A stretch of 64,000 nt of DNA from contig NZ_APKE01000036.1 in NCBI RefSeq assembly GCF_009835145.1, positions 1 to 64,000 of the forward strand, in the 5' to 3' direction. The notes beneath the pieces were generated by a model. It searched no databases. It was not told the origin of the DNA and saw only the letters and a list, made by a program, of their open reading frames with translations. Shown here one piece after another: positions 42,717 through 51,367 of this stretch. The translations under genes were made by a program, and so were the position numbers. The stretch comes from Profundibacterium mesophilum KAUST100406-0324. GTDB taxonomy: Bacteria; Pseudomonadota; Alphaproteobacteria; Rhodobacterales; Rhodobacteraceae. How positions within the stretch are numbered: position 1 is the first letter of the stretch; each line of letters starts with the position of its first letter.

Positions 42717-43946
42717 TCATCTCTCGCGCCGCGCGCCGATATACCATGCCGCGATCTGCTGCCGGGCCTTTTCGTCCATGTTGAACGCGTTCGGGGGCGG
42801 CATGGCATGGGTGCGGCCCGCCTGCAGGTAGATCCGAGCCGCGTGCCGCGCCACATCGGAGCGCGTTTCGAGGATTACTCCTTTCGGAGGCCAGCGCAGC
42901 CCTTCCCATGAGGGCTCGCGCGCATGGCACATCGAGCAGTTACCTATCACCGCCAGGTAAGCCTCCTCGAACCCGTCGGCACTGGCAAGCTGCGACTGCC
43001 TTGGGGTCAGGGCCACGTCCTCCTCGGCAAGGATGGGGCCGGGCCGCGCCGAAAGCCACGCGATCACGAGCATGATCACCACCGTCGCCGCCCAGGTCCA
43101 GTGCGGCCCCCGCCCGGTTCGGTGCCGCGTGTTGAAGTAGTGGCGGATCGTGACGCCGGTGAGGAAGATCAGCGCCGCGATGATCCACGCATTCTCGGTC
43201 GCGAAGGCCAGCGGATAGTGGTTCGACAGCATCAAGAAGACCACCGGCAAGGTCAGGTAGTTGTTATGCATCGAGCGGATCTTGGCGATCTTGCCGTATT
43301 TCGCGTCGGGGCTGCGCCCGGCCTTGAGATCGGCCACGACGATGCGCTGGTTCGGCATGATCTGGAAAAAGACGTTCGCGGTCATGATCGTTGCAGTGAA
43401 GGCACCCAGGTGCAAAAGCGCCGCCCGGCCGGTGAAGACCTGGTGATAGCCCCATGACATTGCGACGAGAATGCCGAAAAGGAGCAGCATCAGAAGGGAC
43501 GGCCGATCCGAGAGCCGCGATCTGCACATCGCGTCATAGGCCAGCCAGCCAAGCGTCAGCGACGCCGCCGAGATCACGATACCCTGCCACAGCTCGAGCC
43601 GCGCGCGCGAGGGATCGATGAGGTAGAGCTCGCCGCCGACCCAGTAGACGATCATCAGAAGGGCCGCGCCGCTCAGCCATGTCGCGTAGCTTTGCCATTT
43701 GTGCCAAGTCAGGTGATCGGGAAGACGATCGGGCGCGACGAGATACTTGACCGTATGATAAAACCCGCCGCCATGGACTTCCCATTCCTCGCCATGGGCC
43801 CCGCGCGGCAGCGCGTCACTCGGCTTGAGCATCAGGTCGAGCGCTATGAAGTAGAAGGATGCGCCGATCCAGGCCATCGCAGTGATGACGTGCAGCCAGC
43901 GCACGGCAAAGGCGATCCAGTCCCAGATGATCGCGAGATCGTACAT
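42717..43946 (-). CDS. puuD: Membrane-bound urate hydroxylase
   Basis: 409 residues. About eight transmembrane helices from the N-terminus (WLHVITAMAWIGASFYFIAL) carry conserved histidines, followed by a periplasmic cytochrome c domain with haem motif CSMCH near residue 335 and MPPPN as the probable axial-Met segment. This is the PuuD family, which hydroxylates urate to 5-hydroxyisourate and passes electrons through its own cytochrome to the respiratory chain. It lies in the same direction as uraH, 145 bases downstream. Confidence 0.92.
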   Translation of the reverse strand: MYDLAIIWDWIAFAVRWLHVITAMAWIGASFYFIALDLMLKPSDALPRGAHGEEWEVHGGGFYHTVKYLVAPDRLPDHLTWHKWQSYATWLSGAALLMIVYWVGGELYLIDPSRARLELWQGIVISAASLTLGWLAYDAMCRSRLSDRPSLLMLLLFGILVAMSWGYHQVFTGRAALLHLGAFTATIMTANVFFQIMPNQRIVVADLKAGRSPDAKYGKIAKIRSMHNNYLTLPVVFLMLSNHYPLAFATENAWIIAALIFLTGVTIRHYFNTRHRTGRGPHWTWAATVVIMLVIAWLSARPGPILAEEDVALTPRQSQLASADGFEEAYLAVIGNCSMCHAREPSWEGLRWPPKGVILETRSDVARHAARIYLQAGRTHAMPPPNAFNMDEKARQQIAAWYIGARRER

Positions 43947-44091
43947 GCCGGCCCCTCCCGCCGCGTGCCCGGACCGAATGGGCCGGACCTTGTCCTTGAC
44001 GTGTTGTGCAGAAACGCAGGCCGGGCATCAAGGCGGGACGCGCCGCGGGTCGGGCGCGGCCCGGCCGCGCGTGTTCCCTTTCCCCCCGCGG

Positions 44092-44445
44092 TCAGCTTCC
44101 GCGGTAGGTCGAATACCCGAAGGGCGAGAGCAGGAGCGGCACGTGGTAATGCGCCTCCTGCGACATGGCGAAACGGATCGGTATCAGTCCAAGGAAGCGC
44201 GGCGTCTGCGGGGCGGCGTCCGTCCGGTCGAGATAGGCACCGGCATGGAACAGCAGCTCGTACTCACCGCATGCGAATTGCGCGCGGGGCAGGATGGGCG
44301 TCTCGGTCCGCCCGTCCTCGTTCGTCGTCATCGACCGCAGCAAGGTGCGGTCATCGCCGGTGATGCCGAAAAGCTCGATCGTCATCTGCGCGGCGGGACA
44401 ACCGCGCGCGGTATCGAGCACATGCGTCGTCAGGTATCCTGTCAT
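44092..44445 (-). CDS. uraH: 5-hydroxyisourate hydrolase
   Basis: 117 residues, transthyretin-related. LTTHVLDTARGCPA at the N-terminus and the C-terminal tetrapeptide YRGS are diagnostic of 5-hydroxyisourate hydrolase; conserved His and Arg lie in LTTHVLD and in IPIRFA. It opens the ring of 5-hydroxyisourate to OHCU. AGGA lies about 10 bases upstream of the ATG. It is divergent from the puuE-uraD gene. Confidence 0.95.
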   Translation of the reverse strand: MTGYLTTHVLDTARGCPAAQMTIELFGITGDDRTLLRSMTTNEDGRTETPILPRAQFACGEYELLFHAGAYLDRTDAAPQTPRFLGLIPIRFAMSQEAHYHVPLLLSPFGYSTYRGS

Positions 44446-44591
44446 GAATCGCTATCCTGTTTCGTTCGCTCCATCCTAGCCGTCCGGGGCGCTCCGTGAC
44501 AAAGCCGCAATGCCGCTTTATCGCCCGCCATGCTTTGCAACGGCGCCAATTCGTTCCATGGATCATGTGACGCGAACCCGAGGTGACCCGA

Positions 44592-46004
44592 ATGCAGCGC
44601 TACCCCCGAGATCTGAGCGGCCATGGTCCGCATCCCGTTCACGCGGACTGGCCGAACGGCGCGAGGATCGCCGTTCAGATCGTGCTGAATTACGAGGAGG
44701 GCGGGGAGAGCAACATCCTGCATGGCGATGCCGCGTCGGAGGCCTTCCTGTCGGAGATGACCGGTGCACAGCCCTGGCCGGGACGGCGCCACTGGAACAT
44801 GGAATCGCTCTACGAATACGGGAGCCGGGCAGGCTTCTGGCGGCTGCACCGTCTCCTGAAAGAGCTGCCGGTCACGGTTTTCGGTGTTGCCACCGCCCTT
44901 GCGCGCGCGCCCGAGCAGGTCGCGGCGATGAAGGACGCTGGCTGGGAGATCGCCAGTCACGGTCTGAAATGGGTGGAGCATGCGCAGATGGAGCCGCAGC
45001 AGGAGCGCGCCGAGATCCGCGCGGCGATCCGGCTGCACGAGGAGGTCACCGGAAGCCGGCCGCGCGGTTGGTATACCGGGCGGTGCTCGATGGACACGGT
45101 CGCCATCGCCGCCAGCGAGGGGCAATTCGCCTATATCGCCGACAGCTACGCCGATGATCTGCCCTACTGGGTCGAGACCGGCGGGCACGCGCAGCTGATC
45201 GTTCCCTACACGATGGATTGCAACGACATGCGCTTCGCCATCCAGGCGGGGTTCACCGAGGGCATGCAATTCGAGACCTACCTGAAGGACAGTTTCGACA
45301 TGCTCTATGCCGAAGGCTGCGCAGGAACGCCGAAGATGCTGTCGATCGGGCTGCATTGCCGGATAGCCGGGCGGCCCGGCCGGGCCATCGCCCTCAAGCG
45401 GGCGCTCGATCACATGCGGCGGCACGAGCATGTCTGGTTCGCGAGCCGTGCGCAGATCGCCGATCACTGGAGACGCGCCCATCCGCCCCGAAGCGGTCCG
45501 CGCCCCTCGCAGATGGACAGGGACAGTTTCGTGGAGGCTTTCGGCGGTGTATTCGAGCATAGCCCCTGGATCGCGCAGGCCGCCCATGACGCCGAGATGG
45601 GACCGCATCACGACAGCGCGGCGGGGCTCCACGGGGCGCTTGTCCGCATCTTTCGCCGCGCGGATGCCGAACGCCGCCTCGGGGTGTTGCGGGCGCATCC
45701 CGATCTTGCGGGCAAGCTTGCGCAGGCCAGGCGCCTGACAGCGGCATCGAGCGCGGAGCAGGCTGCCGCCGGCCTCGACGCACTCAGCGATGACGAGCGC
45801 GCCCACTTGATGCGACTGAACGAGGAATATACCGCGACGTTCGGCTTTCCCTTCATCATCGCGGTTCGCGATCACGACAAGGCGGGGATCATCGCGGCCT
45901 TCGAGCGCCGGCTGCACAATGACCGCGAAGCCGAGTTCGCCGAAGCCTGCCGGCAGGTCGAACGGATCGCGGAGCTGCGCCTTGCCGGGTTGCTCGGCAC
46001 ATGA
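44592..46004 (+). CDS. puuE-uraD: Bifunctional allantoinase and OHCU decarboxylase
   Basis: 470 residues from ATG 44592, which has GAGGTG 6 bases upstream; the in-frame GTG 44583 lies inside that ribosome site. Residues 1-305 are a PuuE-type allantoinase of the polysaccharide-deacetylase fold (NYEEGGESNILHGD, WNMESLYEYGSRAGFWR, YTMDCNDMRF). From about 310 a complete UraD domain follows, with FEHSPWIAQAA, RAHPDLAGKLAQ and LNEEYTATFGFPFIIAVR carrying the catalytic His, Glu and Arg. UraD decarboxylates OHCU to S-allantoin; PuuE opens it to allantoate. One polypeptide thus performs two consecutive steps. It overlaps allA by 4 bases. Confidence 0.93.
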   Translation: MQRYPRDLSGHGPHPVHADWPNGARIAVQIVLNYEEGGESNILHGDAASEAFLSEMTGAQPWPGRRHWNMESLYEYGSRAGFWRLHRLLKELPVTVFGVATALARAPEQVAAMKDAGWEIASHGLKWVEHAQMEPQQERAEIRAAIRLHEEVTGSRPRGWYTGRCSMDTVAIAASEGQFAYIADSYADDLPYWVETGGHAQLIVPYTMDCNDMRFAIQAGFTEGMQFETYLKDSFDMLYAEGCAGTPKMLSIGLHCRIAGRPGRAIALKRALDHMRRHEHVWFASRAQIADHWRRAHPPRSGPRPSQMDRDSFVEAFGGVFEHSPWIAQAAHDAEMGPHHDSAAGLHGALVRIFRRADAERRLGVLRAHPDLAGKLAQARRLTAASSAEQAAAGLDALSDDERAHLMRLNEEYTATFGFPFIIAVRDHDKAGIIAAFERRLHNDREAEFAEACRQVERIAELRLAGLLGT

Positions 46005-46489
46005 GCGCGCGAATTGCGGCAAGCGCGCTCGATCGCCGGAAATTCGCGCGGTTCGGCGATGTGATCGACACGCAGGGCGCCCCGGACAAGCGCATCAACC
46101 AGGGGCTCTGCGCACGCTACCACGACCGCGCCGCGCTCGACTTCGAGGATGGCCGCGCCGGTATCAGCCTCTTTGACGGCGTTCCGCGCGCCCTGCCGTT
46201 GCAACTCGAAATGATGGAGCGGCATCCGCTGGGAAGCCAGGCCTTCGTGCCGATGAGCCTTGCACCGTTCCTTGTCATCGTCGCGCCGGACGAGGCGGGG
46301 CGTCCGGGACGGCCCCGCGCCTTCATCACCGCGCCGGGGCAGGGGATCAACTACCGGCGCGGTGTGTGGCACGGGGTGCTGACGCCGCTGCATGCTCCAG
46401 GGCTCTTCGCGGTCATCGACCGGATCGGCGCTGGCGCCAATCTCGAGGAGCACTGGTTCGAGACGCCCTACACCATCGTCGCCGCCTGA
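46001..46489 (+). CDS. allA: Ureidoglycolate lyase
   Basis: 162 residues, bicupin-like AllA fold. Typical segments are FARFGDVIDTQGAPDKRINQGL at the N-terminus, ALPLQLEMMERHPLGSQAF, and GQGINYRRGVWHGVLTPL, which forms the active site. It splits ureidoglycolate to glyoxylate and urea. It is coupled to puuE-uraD by a 4-base ATGA overlap and is convergent with the ureidoglycine aminohydrolase gene. Confidence 0.93.
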   Translation: MSARIAASALDRRKFARFGDVIDTQGAPDKRINQGLCARYHDRAALDFEDGRAGISLFDGVPRALPLQLEMMERHPLGSQAFVPMSLAPFLVIVAPDEAGRPGRPRAFITAPGQGINYRRGVWHGVLTPLHAPGLFAVIDRIGAGANLEEHWFETPYTIVAA

Positions 46490-46511
46490 AGCCGCGGCGC
46501 GGATCGGCGCT

Positions 46512-47360
46512 TCACGCGCCCGCTCGGGGACGCAGCGCCATGTGACGGTTCACGTCCTTGTAGAGCAGGTAGCGGAAGCGGCCCGGCCCCCCAGCGTAGC
46601 AGGCCTGCGGACAGAAGGCGCGCAGCCACATGAAGTCGCCAGCCTCCACCTCGACCCAGTCGGCGTTCAGCCGGTAGACCGCCTTTCCCTCGAGCACGTA
46701 GAGCCCATGCTCCATCACGTGGGTCTCGAGGAAGGGGATCACGCCGCCGGGCTCGAATGTCACGATCGTGACATGCATGTCATGTCTCATGTCCTGCGGA
46801 TCGACGAACCGCGTGGTGGACCAGGCGCCCTTCGTTCGGGGCATTTCGGTCGGCGCGATCTCCGCCTCGTTCGCGATCACCACGTCGGGCGCCGGAAGAC
46901 CGGGCGCGGGACTGTATGCCTTGCGGATCCAGTGGAAACGCAGGACATCCCGTGCCTCGTTGCGAAGGCTCCATTTCATGGCGGGAGGAAGATAGGCATA
47001 GCCCCCGGGGCCAAGATCGTGCACCGCGCCATCCACATCCAGGCGGGCGGTCCCCTCGACGACGAAGAGCACCCCTTGCGCGCCGGCATCGGGTTCAGGG
47101 TCGGTCGATCCACCGCCGGGCAGAACCTCCATGATGTATTGCGAGAAGGTTTCCGCGAACCCGGTCATCGGACGGGCGAGCACCCAGAGGCGCGTGTCGG
47201 TCCATCCCGGCAGGAAGCTGGTGACGATGTCGCGCATCGTGCCCTTCGGAATGACCGCGTAGGCATCGGTGAAGACCGCGCGATCGGTCAGCAGCTGTTC
47301 CTGACCCGGATGCCCCCCATGTGGCGCATAGTAGTCTGCCGGCATTGTCGTGTTCCCCAT
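46512..47360 (-). CDS. allE: (S)-ureidoglycine aminohydrolase
   Basis: 282 residues from ATG 47360 (AGGT about 8 bases upstream). Double-cupin protein of the YlbA/AllE/UGHY family: YAPHGGHPGQ and MRDIVTSFLPGWTDTRLWVL in the first half, MHVTIVTFEPGGVIPFLETHVMEHGLYVLEG in the second with the Mn-binding His/Glu residues, and FMWLRAFCPQACYAGGPG near the end. It deaminates ureidoglycine to ureidoglycolate, feeding AllA. The promoter should lie in the 173-base gap to the SDR gene. Confidence 0.92.
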   Translation of the reverse strand: MGNTTMPADYYAPHGGHPGQEQLLTDRAVFTDAYAVIPKGTMRDIVTSFLPGWTDTRLWVLARPMTGFAETFSQYIMEVLPGGGSTDPEPDAGAQGVLFVVEGTARLDVDGAVHDLGPGGYAYLPPAMKWSLRNEARDVLRFHWIRKAYSPAPGLPAPDVVIANEAEIAPTEMPRTKGAWSTTRFVDPQDMRHDMHVTIVTFEPGGVIPFLETHVMEHGLYVLEGKAVYRLNADWVEVEAGDFMWLRAFCPQACYAGGPGRFRYLLYKDVNRHMALRPRAGA

Positions 47361-47533
47361 GATCGTGACCTGACGCAATATGACGCTCCGGCCCGCCGCC
47401 CGAAACCCGCATTGCCGGCAAGCCCGGTGTCCCTCATGCCGAAGGATCGCGGCTGCCGTCCTTATAGTCACATAATCCTGATTACCGGTCATTCATGAGC
47501 GGCTCGGATTTGCCGACAGCAATCCCGCTGAAC

Positions 47534-48325
47534 CTAGAACTTCATGCCCGGCAGGTTCAGCGATGCCGTGTTCCCCCCATCCACCGCGATCGCCTGGCCG
47601 GTGATGTAGCTGGCATCGTCGGAGGCAAGGAACGCGATGACCGACGCGACCTCCTCGGGACGGCCATAGCGGCGCAGCTCGCAGCGCGCGCCGAGGCGGT
47701 CCTCCTTGCCCGTCGCCCTGGCGTGATCGAAGACGGGCCTCGTCATTCCCGTTTCGATGAGACCGGGACAGACCGCGTTCACCCGGATCCCGGCCGCGCC
47801 GAAATCGCAGGCAGCCGTCATCGTGAAATTGATCAGCCCCGCCTTGCTGGCCGAATAGGCATTGCCCCCCGCGCCCGAACGGATCCCGGCGACCGAGGCG
47901 GTGTTGACGATGCAACCGCGCGCGGCGCGCAGGAGAGCGGCGGCGTGACGTGTCAGCGTGGCGGCGCCCAGGAGGTTGACCTCGAGCACCTGGCGCCAGT
48001 CCCCTGCGTCTCCCGCATCCGCAGGGTCGAGCCCGCCCAGGAGTCCGGCATTGTTGCACAGGACATCGAGGCGCCCTTCGGTGGCGCCGATCTGCGCGAC
48101 GCAGGACGCGATGGCGCTCTCGTCGGTCACGTCGAGCGGAACGGCCCGCGCCCCCAGCTCGCCGGCAAGGGCGTCGAACGCGTCCGATGGCAGGTCGGCC
48201 AGAACCAGCCGCGCGCCCTCATGCGCCAGACGGCGTGCGGTTGCCGAGCCGATCCCGCCGGCCGCCCCGGTGATCAGCGCCGTGCGCCCCTCGAAACGCC
48301 GCGTGCTCGCTTGGTTCATGCCCAT
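47534..48325 (-). CDS. SDR-family oxidoreductase
   Basis: 263 residues, classical short-chain dehydrogenase. TGAAGGIGSATA is the NAD(P) loop, NNAGLLGG the structural motif, and YSASK carries the catalytic Tyr and Lys; the upstream Ser lies in NTASVAG. The start is ATG 48325, with ATG 48319 as an alternative. LADLPSDA after the second strand suggests NAD(H) preference. Nothing in the sequence reveals the substrate. It lies 74 bases downstream of fliI on the same strand but is unlikely to be flagellar. Confidence 0.9.
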   Translation of the reverse strand: MGMNQASTRRFEGRTALITGAAGGIGSATARRLAHEGARLVLADLPSDAFDALAGELGARAVPLDVTDESAIASCVAQIGATEGRLDVLCNNAGLLGGLDPADAGDAGDWRQVLEVNLLGAATLTRHAAALLRAARGCIVNTASVAGIRSGAGGNAYSASKAGLINFTMTAACDFGAAGIRVNAVCPGLIETGMTRPVFDHARATGKEDRLGARCELRRYGRPEEVASVIAFLASDDASYITGQAIAVDGGNTASLNLPGMKF

Positions 48326-48399
48326 CTCCCCGTTCCGGCGCGTCCCCTACCGCGCCGCTGGCGGGATGATGACGGATCGCGCGAAGGGCGCAAGCCCGC

Positions 48400-49764
48400 T
48401 CATCCAGCCGCCGGCACCTTGGGCAGGACCACGTCGACATTCGCCTGCCCCAGCAGTTGGTAGATCTCGGCGAAGGACTGGTCGGCCGGCATCGACTCGT
48501 GCTTGCGCTGACTGAGGAAGGCTTCGGCCGGCGCGTGGAACCGCATCGCGGCATCGGTCTCGGCATCCGTTCCGGGACGGTAGGCGCCGATGCGGATCAG
48601 CTCCTCCATGTCGCCGTATTTCGCGAGAACCCGGCGGGCGGCCTGCAGCACCGCGTATTCGGCGGCGTTATGGCAATCGGGAAGCATCCGGCTGATGCTT
48701 TTCTGAAGGTTCACCGCCGGGTAGCGGCCACGCTCGGCGATGGCCCTGTCGAGCACCACATGTCCGTCGAGGATGCCGCGCACCGTGTCGGCGACGGGCT
48801 CGTTCATGTCGTCACCGTCGACGAGCACGGTATAGAGGCCGGTGATGTCGCCGGCTGTTCCGGTTCCGGGACCCGCTCGCTCGAGCAGTTGCGGCAGTTC
48901 GGAGAAGACCGTTGGCGGATAACCCTTTGATGTCGGCGGCTCACCTCCCGACAACCCGATCTCGCGCTGCGCCATGGCAAAGCGGGTCACGCTGTCGATC
49001 ATCAGCAGGACCTGCTTGCCCTGGTCGCGGAAATGCTCGGCCACCGCCGTGGCGGTCCAGGCCGCCTGCCGGCGCATCAGTGGGGGCTCGTCACCGGTCG
49101 ATACGACGAGCACGGCGCGGGCCATGCCCTCCGCCCCGAGGTCTTCCTGGATGAAATCCTGCACCTCGCGTCCGCGCTCACCGACGAGGCCGACGACGAT
49201 CACATCCGCCTCCGCGCGCCGTGCCAGCATCGCCATCAAGGAGGATTTGCCAACGCCGGAGCCGGCGAAGACGCCCATCCTCTGTCCCCGGCAGAGCGGC
49301 GTGAAGATGTCGAAACACTTGATCCCGGTATCGAGCTTGGCCCCGACGCGGCGCCGCGCAAATGCGGAAGGCGGCGCGGCCTTCACCTGACGCGGCAGGT
49401 TGCCCTCGTGCAGATGGCCCGCCCCGTCCAGCGGCTGCCCGAGCGCGTCAACGACGCGGCCGATCCAGCTGTCATCGGGACGCAGCATGGCGCCATCCTT
49501 GCTGAGCTCGACCCGGTCGCCCGCCGCCACCCCGTCCCAGGTGCCGAATGGCAACACATGCGTGCCCTGCTCGTCGATCCCGACAACCTCTCCAAGGATG
49601 GGGCCGCGCGCGCCATGGACGCGGCATCTCTGACCGATCCCCATCGCGCGCGTCATCCCCGCGACGGTAAGCGACAGGCCCGTGATGGCGGCGACAGTCC
49701 CGCTCACCTTCGCAGGTGTCAGCCCGCGTGCGACGCTCGACAGTTCCGAGAATGTGGTATGCAT
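48400..49764 (-). CDS. fliI: Flagellum-specific ATP synthase
   Basis: 454 residues from ATG 49764; an in-frame TTG two codons upstream is less likely. Walker A is GVFAGSGVGKSSLM near 165, followed by VGLVGERGREVQDF and ISGLYTVLVDGDD-type segments of the F1-beta family, with a shortened N-terminal beta-barrel. FliI powers docking of flagellar export substrates. It is divergent from flgB with a 68-base gap; fliH is 11 kb away and no fliJ gene was seen next to it. Confidence 0.95.
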   Translation of the reverse strand: MHTTFSELSSVARGLTPAKVSGTVAAITGLSLTVAGMTRAMGIGQRCRVHGARGPILGEVVGIDEQGTHVLPFGTWDGVAAGDRVELSKDGAMLRPDDSWIGRVVDALGQPLDGAGHLHEGNLPRQVKAAPPSAFARRRVGAKLDTGIKCFDIFTPLCRGQRMGVFAGSGVGKSSLMAMLARRAEADVIVVGLVGERGREVQDFIQEDLGAEGMARAVLVVSTGDEPPLMRRQAAWTATAVAEHFRDQGKQVLLMIDSVTRFAMAQREIGLSGGEPPTSKGYPPTVFSELPQLLERAGPGTGTAGDITGLYTVLVDGDDMNEPVADTVRGILDGHVVLDRAIAERGRYPAVNLQKSISRMLPDCHNAAEYAVLQAARRVLAKYGDMEELIRIGAYRPGTDAETDAAMRFHAPAEAFLSQRKHESMPADQSFAEIYQLLGQANVDVVLPKVPAAG

Positions 49765-49790
49765 GGACAAATATCCGGTAGCCAGCTCAG

Positions 49791-49810
49791 ACTATACATG
49801 CTATCCATGT
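49791..49810. promoter_or_regulatory. Shared promoter region between fliI and flgB
   Basis: TATACA on the plus strand (49793-49798) and TATAGT on the minus strand overlap, and ACATG/CATGT (49796-49810) form a short inverted repeat with a 5-base spacer. This could be a bidirectional promoter with a regulator site, but no clear -35 boxes are seen. Confidence 0.3.
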
Positions 49811-49832
49811 TCAAGCGGCAAGGAAACACATA

Positions 49833-50228
49833 ATGAAACTTGGTGAACTATCTTTCTTCGACACGGCATCGAAGCGCATGGATTACCTCGGCACGCGCCA
49901 GCAGGTCGTCTCGGCGAACATCGCCAATGCCGATACGCCGGGTTTCAAGGCGCAGGAGACCGCCTCTTTCTCGAGCATGCTCGACGGCACGCGCGGCGGC
50001 GGCATGCAGGTGACGGATGCGCGCCATATCGCAGGCTCCGCCGGACCGGGCAATCTGCGCGTGAGCGACGATGCCGCGGCCTGGGAGACGACGATGGACG
50101 GCAACACGGTCGTGCTCGAGCAGCAATCCATCAAGTCGAACGAGATCACCGAGAATTACCGTCTCGCAACGCAACTCTACCGCAAGGGCCACGACCTTCT
50201 GGCGGTGGCGATATCGGGGCTGCGCTGA
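49833..50228 (+). CDS. flgB: Flagellar basal-body rod protein FlgB
   Basis: 131 residues. Typical proximal-rod sequence: residues near 25-40 read GTRQQVVSANIANADTPGFKA, and the C-terminal helix (SNEITENYRLATQLYRKG) packs with the N-terminal one. FlgB is exported by the flagellar type III system without a cleaved signal. AAGGAA precedes the ATG at about 9 bases. It is first in the operon flgB-flgC-fliE-fliQ-sltF-flhA-fliR-flhB. Confidence 0.95.
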   Translation: MKLGELSFFDTASKRMDYLGTRQQVVSANIANADTPGFKAQETASFSSMLDGTRGGGMQVTDARHIAGSAGPGNLRVSDDAAAWETTMDGNTVVLEQQSIKSNEITENYRLATQLYRKGHDLLAVAISGLR

Positions 50229-50282
50229 GCGGCATGACCGGCGCGTGGCTTGCGTGCCGCTGAAACGAGGACTGATTGGCAC

Positions 50283-50693
50283 ATGGACGCGCTGAAATCC
50301 ATCATCTCCATCGCCGCGAGCGGCATGCATGCGCAAAGCGAGCGGCTCAAGGTCGTTTCGGAGAACGTCGCGAATGCCGATACCAAGGGCACGACCCCCG
50401 GCTCCGACCCTTACCGGCGCAAGATCATCAGCTTCGAGGAGATGCTGGACCGCGAAAGCGGTGCGAGCATGGTGCAGGTCTCGGACATCGCGCAGGACCG
50501 CTCCGAATTCACCCTGCTCTTCGATCCGGCCCATCCCGCGGCGGATGCGAACGGCTTCGTGAAGGCCTCTAACGTCAATCCGCTTCTCGAGATGGCGAAC
50601 ATGCGCGAGGCTTCGCGCAGCTACGAGGCGAACCTGAACATGTTCGAGGCAGGGCGGCGGATGCGCGGCCAGATCATCGACCTTCTGAAGTAG
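50283..50693 (+). CDS. flgC: Flagellar basal-body rod protein FlgC
   Basis: 136 residues from ATG 50283. IAASGMHAQSERLKVVSENVANADT is the conserved rod-protein N-terminus, and VNPLLEMANMREASRSYEANLNMFE the C-terminal helix. It forms the rod with FlgB, FlgF and FlgG. It lies 54 bases after flgB. Confidence 0.95.
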   Translation: MDALKSIISIAASGMHAQSERLKVVSENVANADTKGTTPGSDPYRRKIISFEEMLDRESGASMVQVSDIAQDRSEFTLLFDPAHPAADANGFVKASNVNPLLEMANMREASRSYEANLNMFEAGRRMRGQIIDLLK

Positions 50694-50735
50694 CCTTTTC
50701 CAACCCGAAATTCCCCCAAGAAGAAGTCTTGAACC

Positions 50736-51065
50736 ATGTCGGAATTCTCCACCATCTCCTCCAGTCTGGCACGCGGTGCCTACCGCTCCTCCCAGGATCT
50801 CGCGGGCCAGACGGCAAACCTTCCCGATCCCGCGCGCGCGCAGGGCGGCCCCTCATTCTCGGACGTGCTCAAGGAAGCATCCGCCAGCGCGGTCGAGACG
50901 GTGCGCGCGGGCGACGCGGCGGCGGTGGCCGGCCTGCGCGGTGACATCACCACGCAGCAGGTCGTCGAGGCGACGATGGAGATGGAAACGACGGTGAAGA
51001 TGGCCGTTTCGATGCGCGACAAGTTCGTCGCCGCCTACCAGGAAATCCTGCGCATGCCGATCTGA
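50736..51065 (+). CDS. fliE: Flagellar hook-basal body protein FliE
   Basis: 109 residues, helical. The C-terminal part, QQVVEATMEMETTVKMAVSMRDKFVAAYQEILRMPI, is the FliE signature that joins the MS-ring to the rod and is exported early. The N-terminal 40 residues are variable. It lies 42 bases after flgC. Confidence 0.93.
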   Translation: MSEFSTISSSLARGAYRSSQDLAGQTANLPDPARAQGGPSFSDVLKEASASAVETVRAGDAAAVAGLRGDITTQQVVEATMEMETTVKMAVSMRDKFVAAYQEILRMPI

Positions 51066-51097
51066 GGCAGGGCGATGCTGGCCCGGACGGAACCGCG

Positions 51098-51367
51098 ATG
51101 AACGAAGCCGACACCTACGACATCCTCTCGGACGCGCTGCTGGCGGTCCTGTGGTCGTCGGCGCCCGTGCTCGCGCTGTCGCTGGGCGTCGGCCTTGCCA
51201 TCGCTCTTTTCCAGGCTCTGACGCAGATTCAGGAAATGACGCTGACCTTCGTGCCGAAGATCGTGGTGATCTTTCTGACGCTGCTTTTCAGCCTGCCTTT
51301 CATGTATGGCATCCTCAAGGGGTTGTCGGACCGGGTCTTCGACCTCATCGTCGGGGGCGCCGTGTGA
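51098..51367 (+). CDS. fliQ: Flagellar export protein FliQ
   Basis: 89 residues with two transmembrane helices. APVLALSLGVGLAIALFQALTQIQEMTLTFVPK is the conserved FliQ core, a part of the FliPQR export gate. The stop overlaps the next ATG by one base (TGATG), so it is coupled to the transglycosylase gene. Confidence 0.95.
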   Translation: MNEADTYDILSDALLAVLWSSAPVLALSLGVGLAIALFQALTQIQEMTLTFVPKIVVIFLTLLFSLPFMYGILKGLSDRVFDLIVGGAV

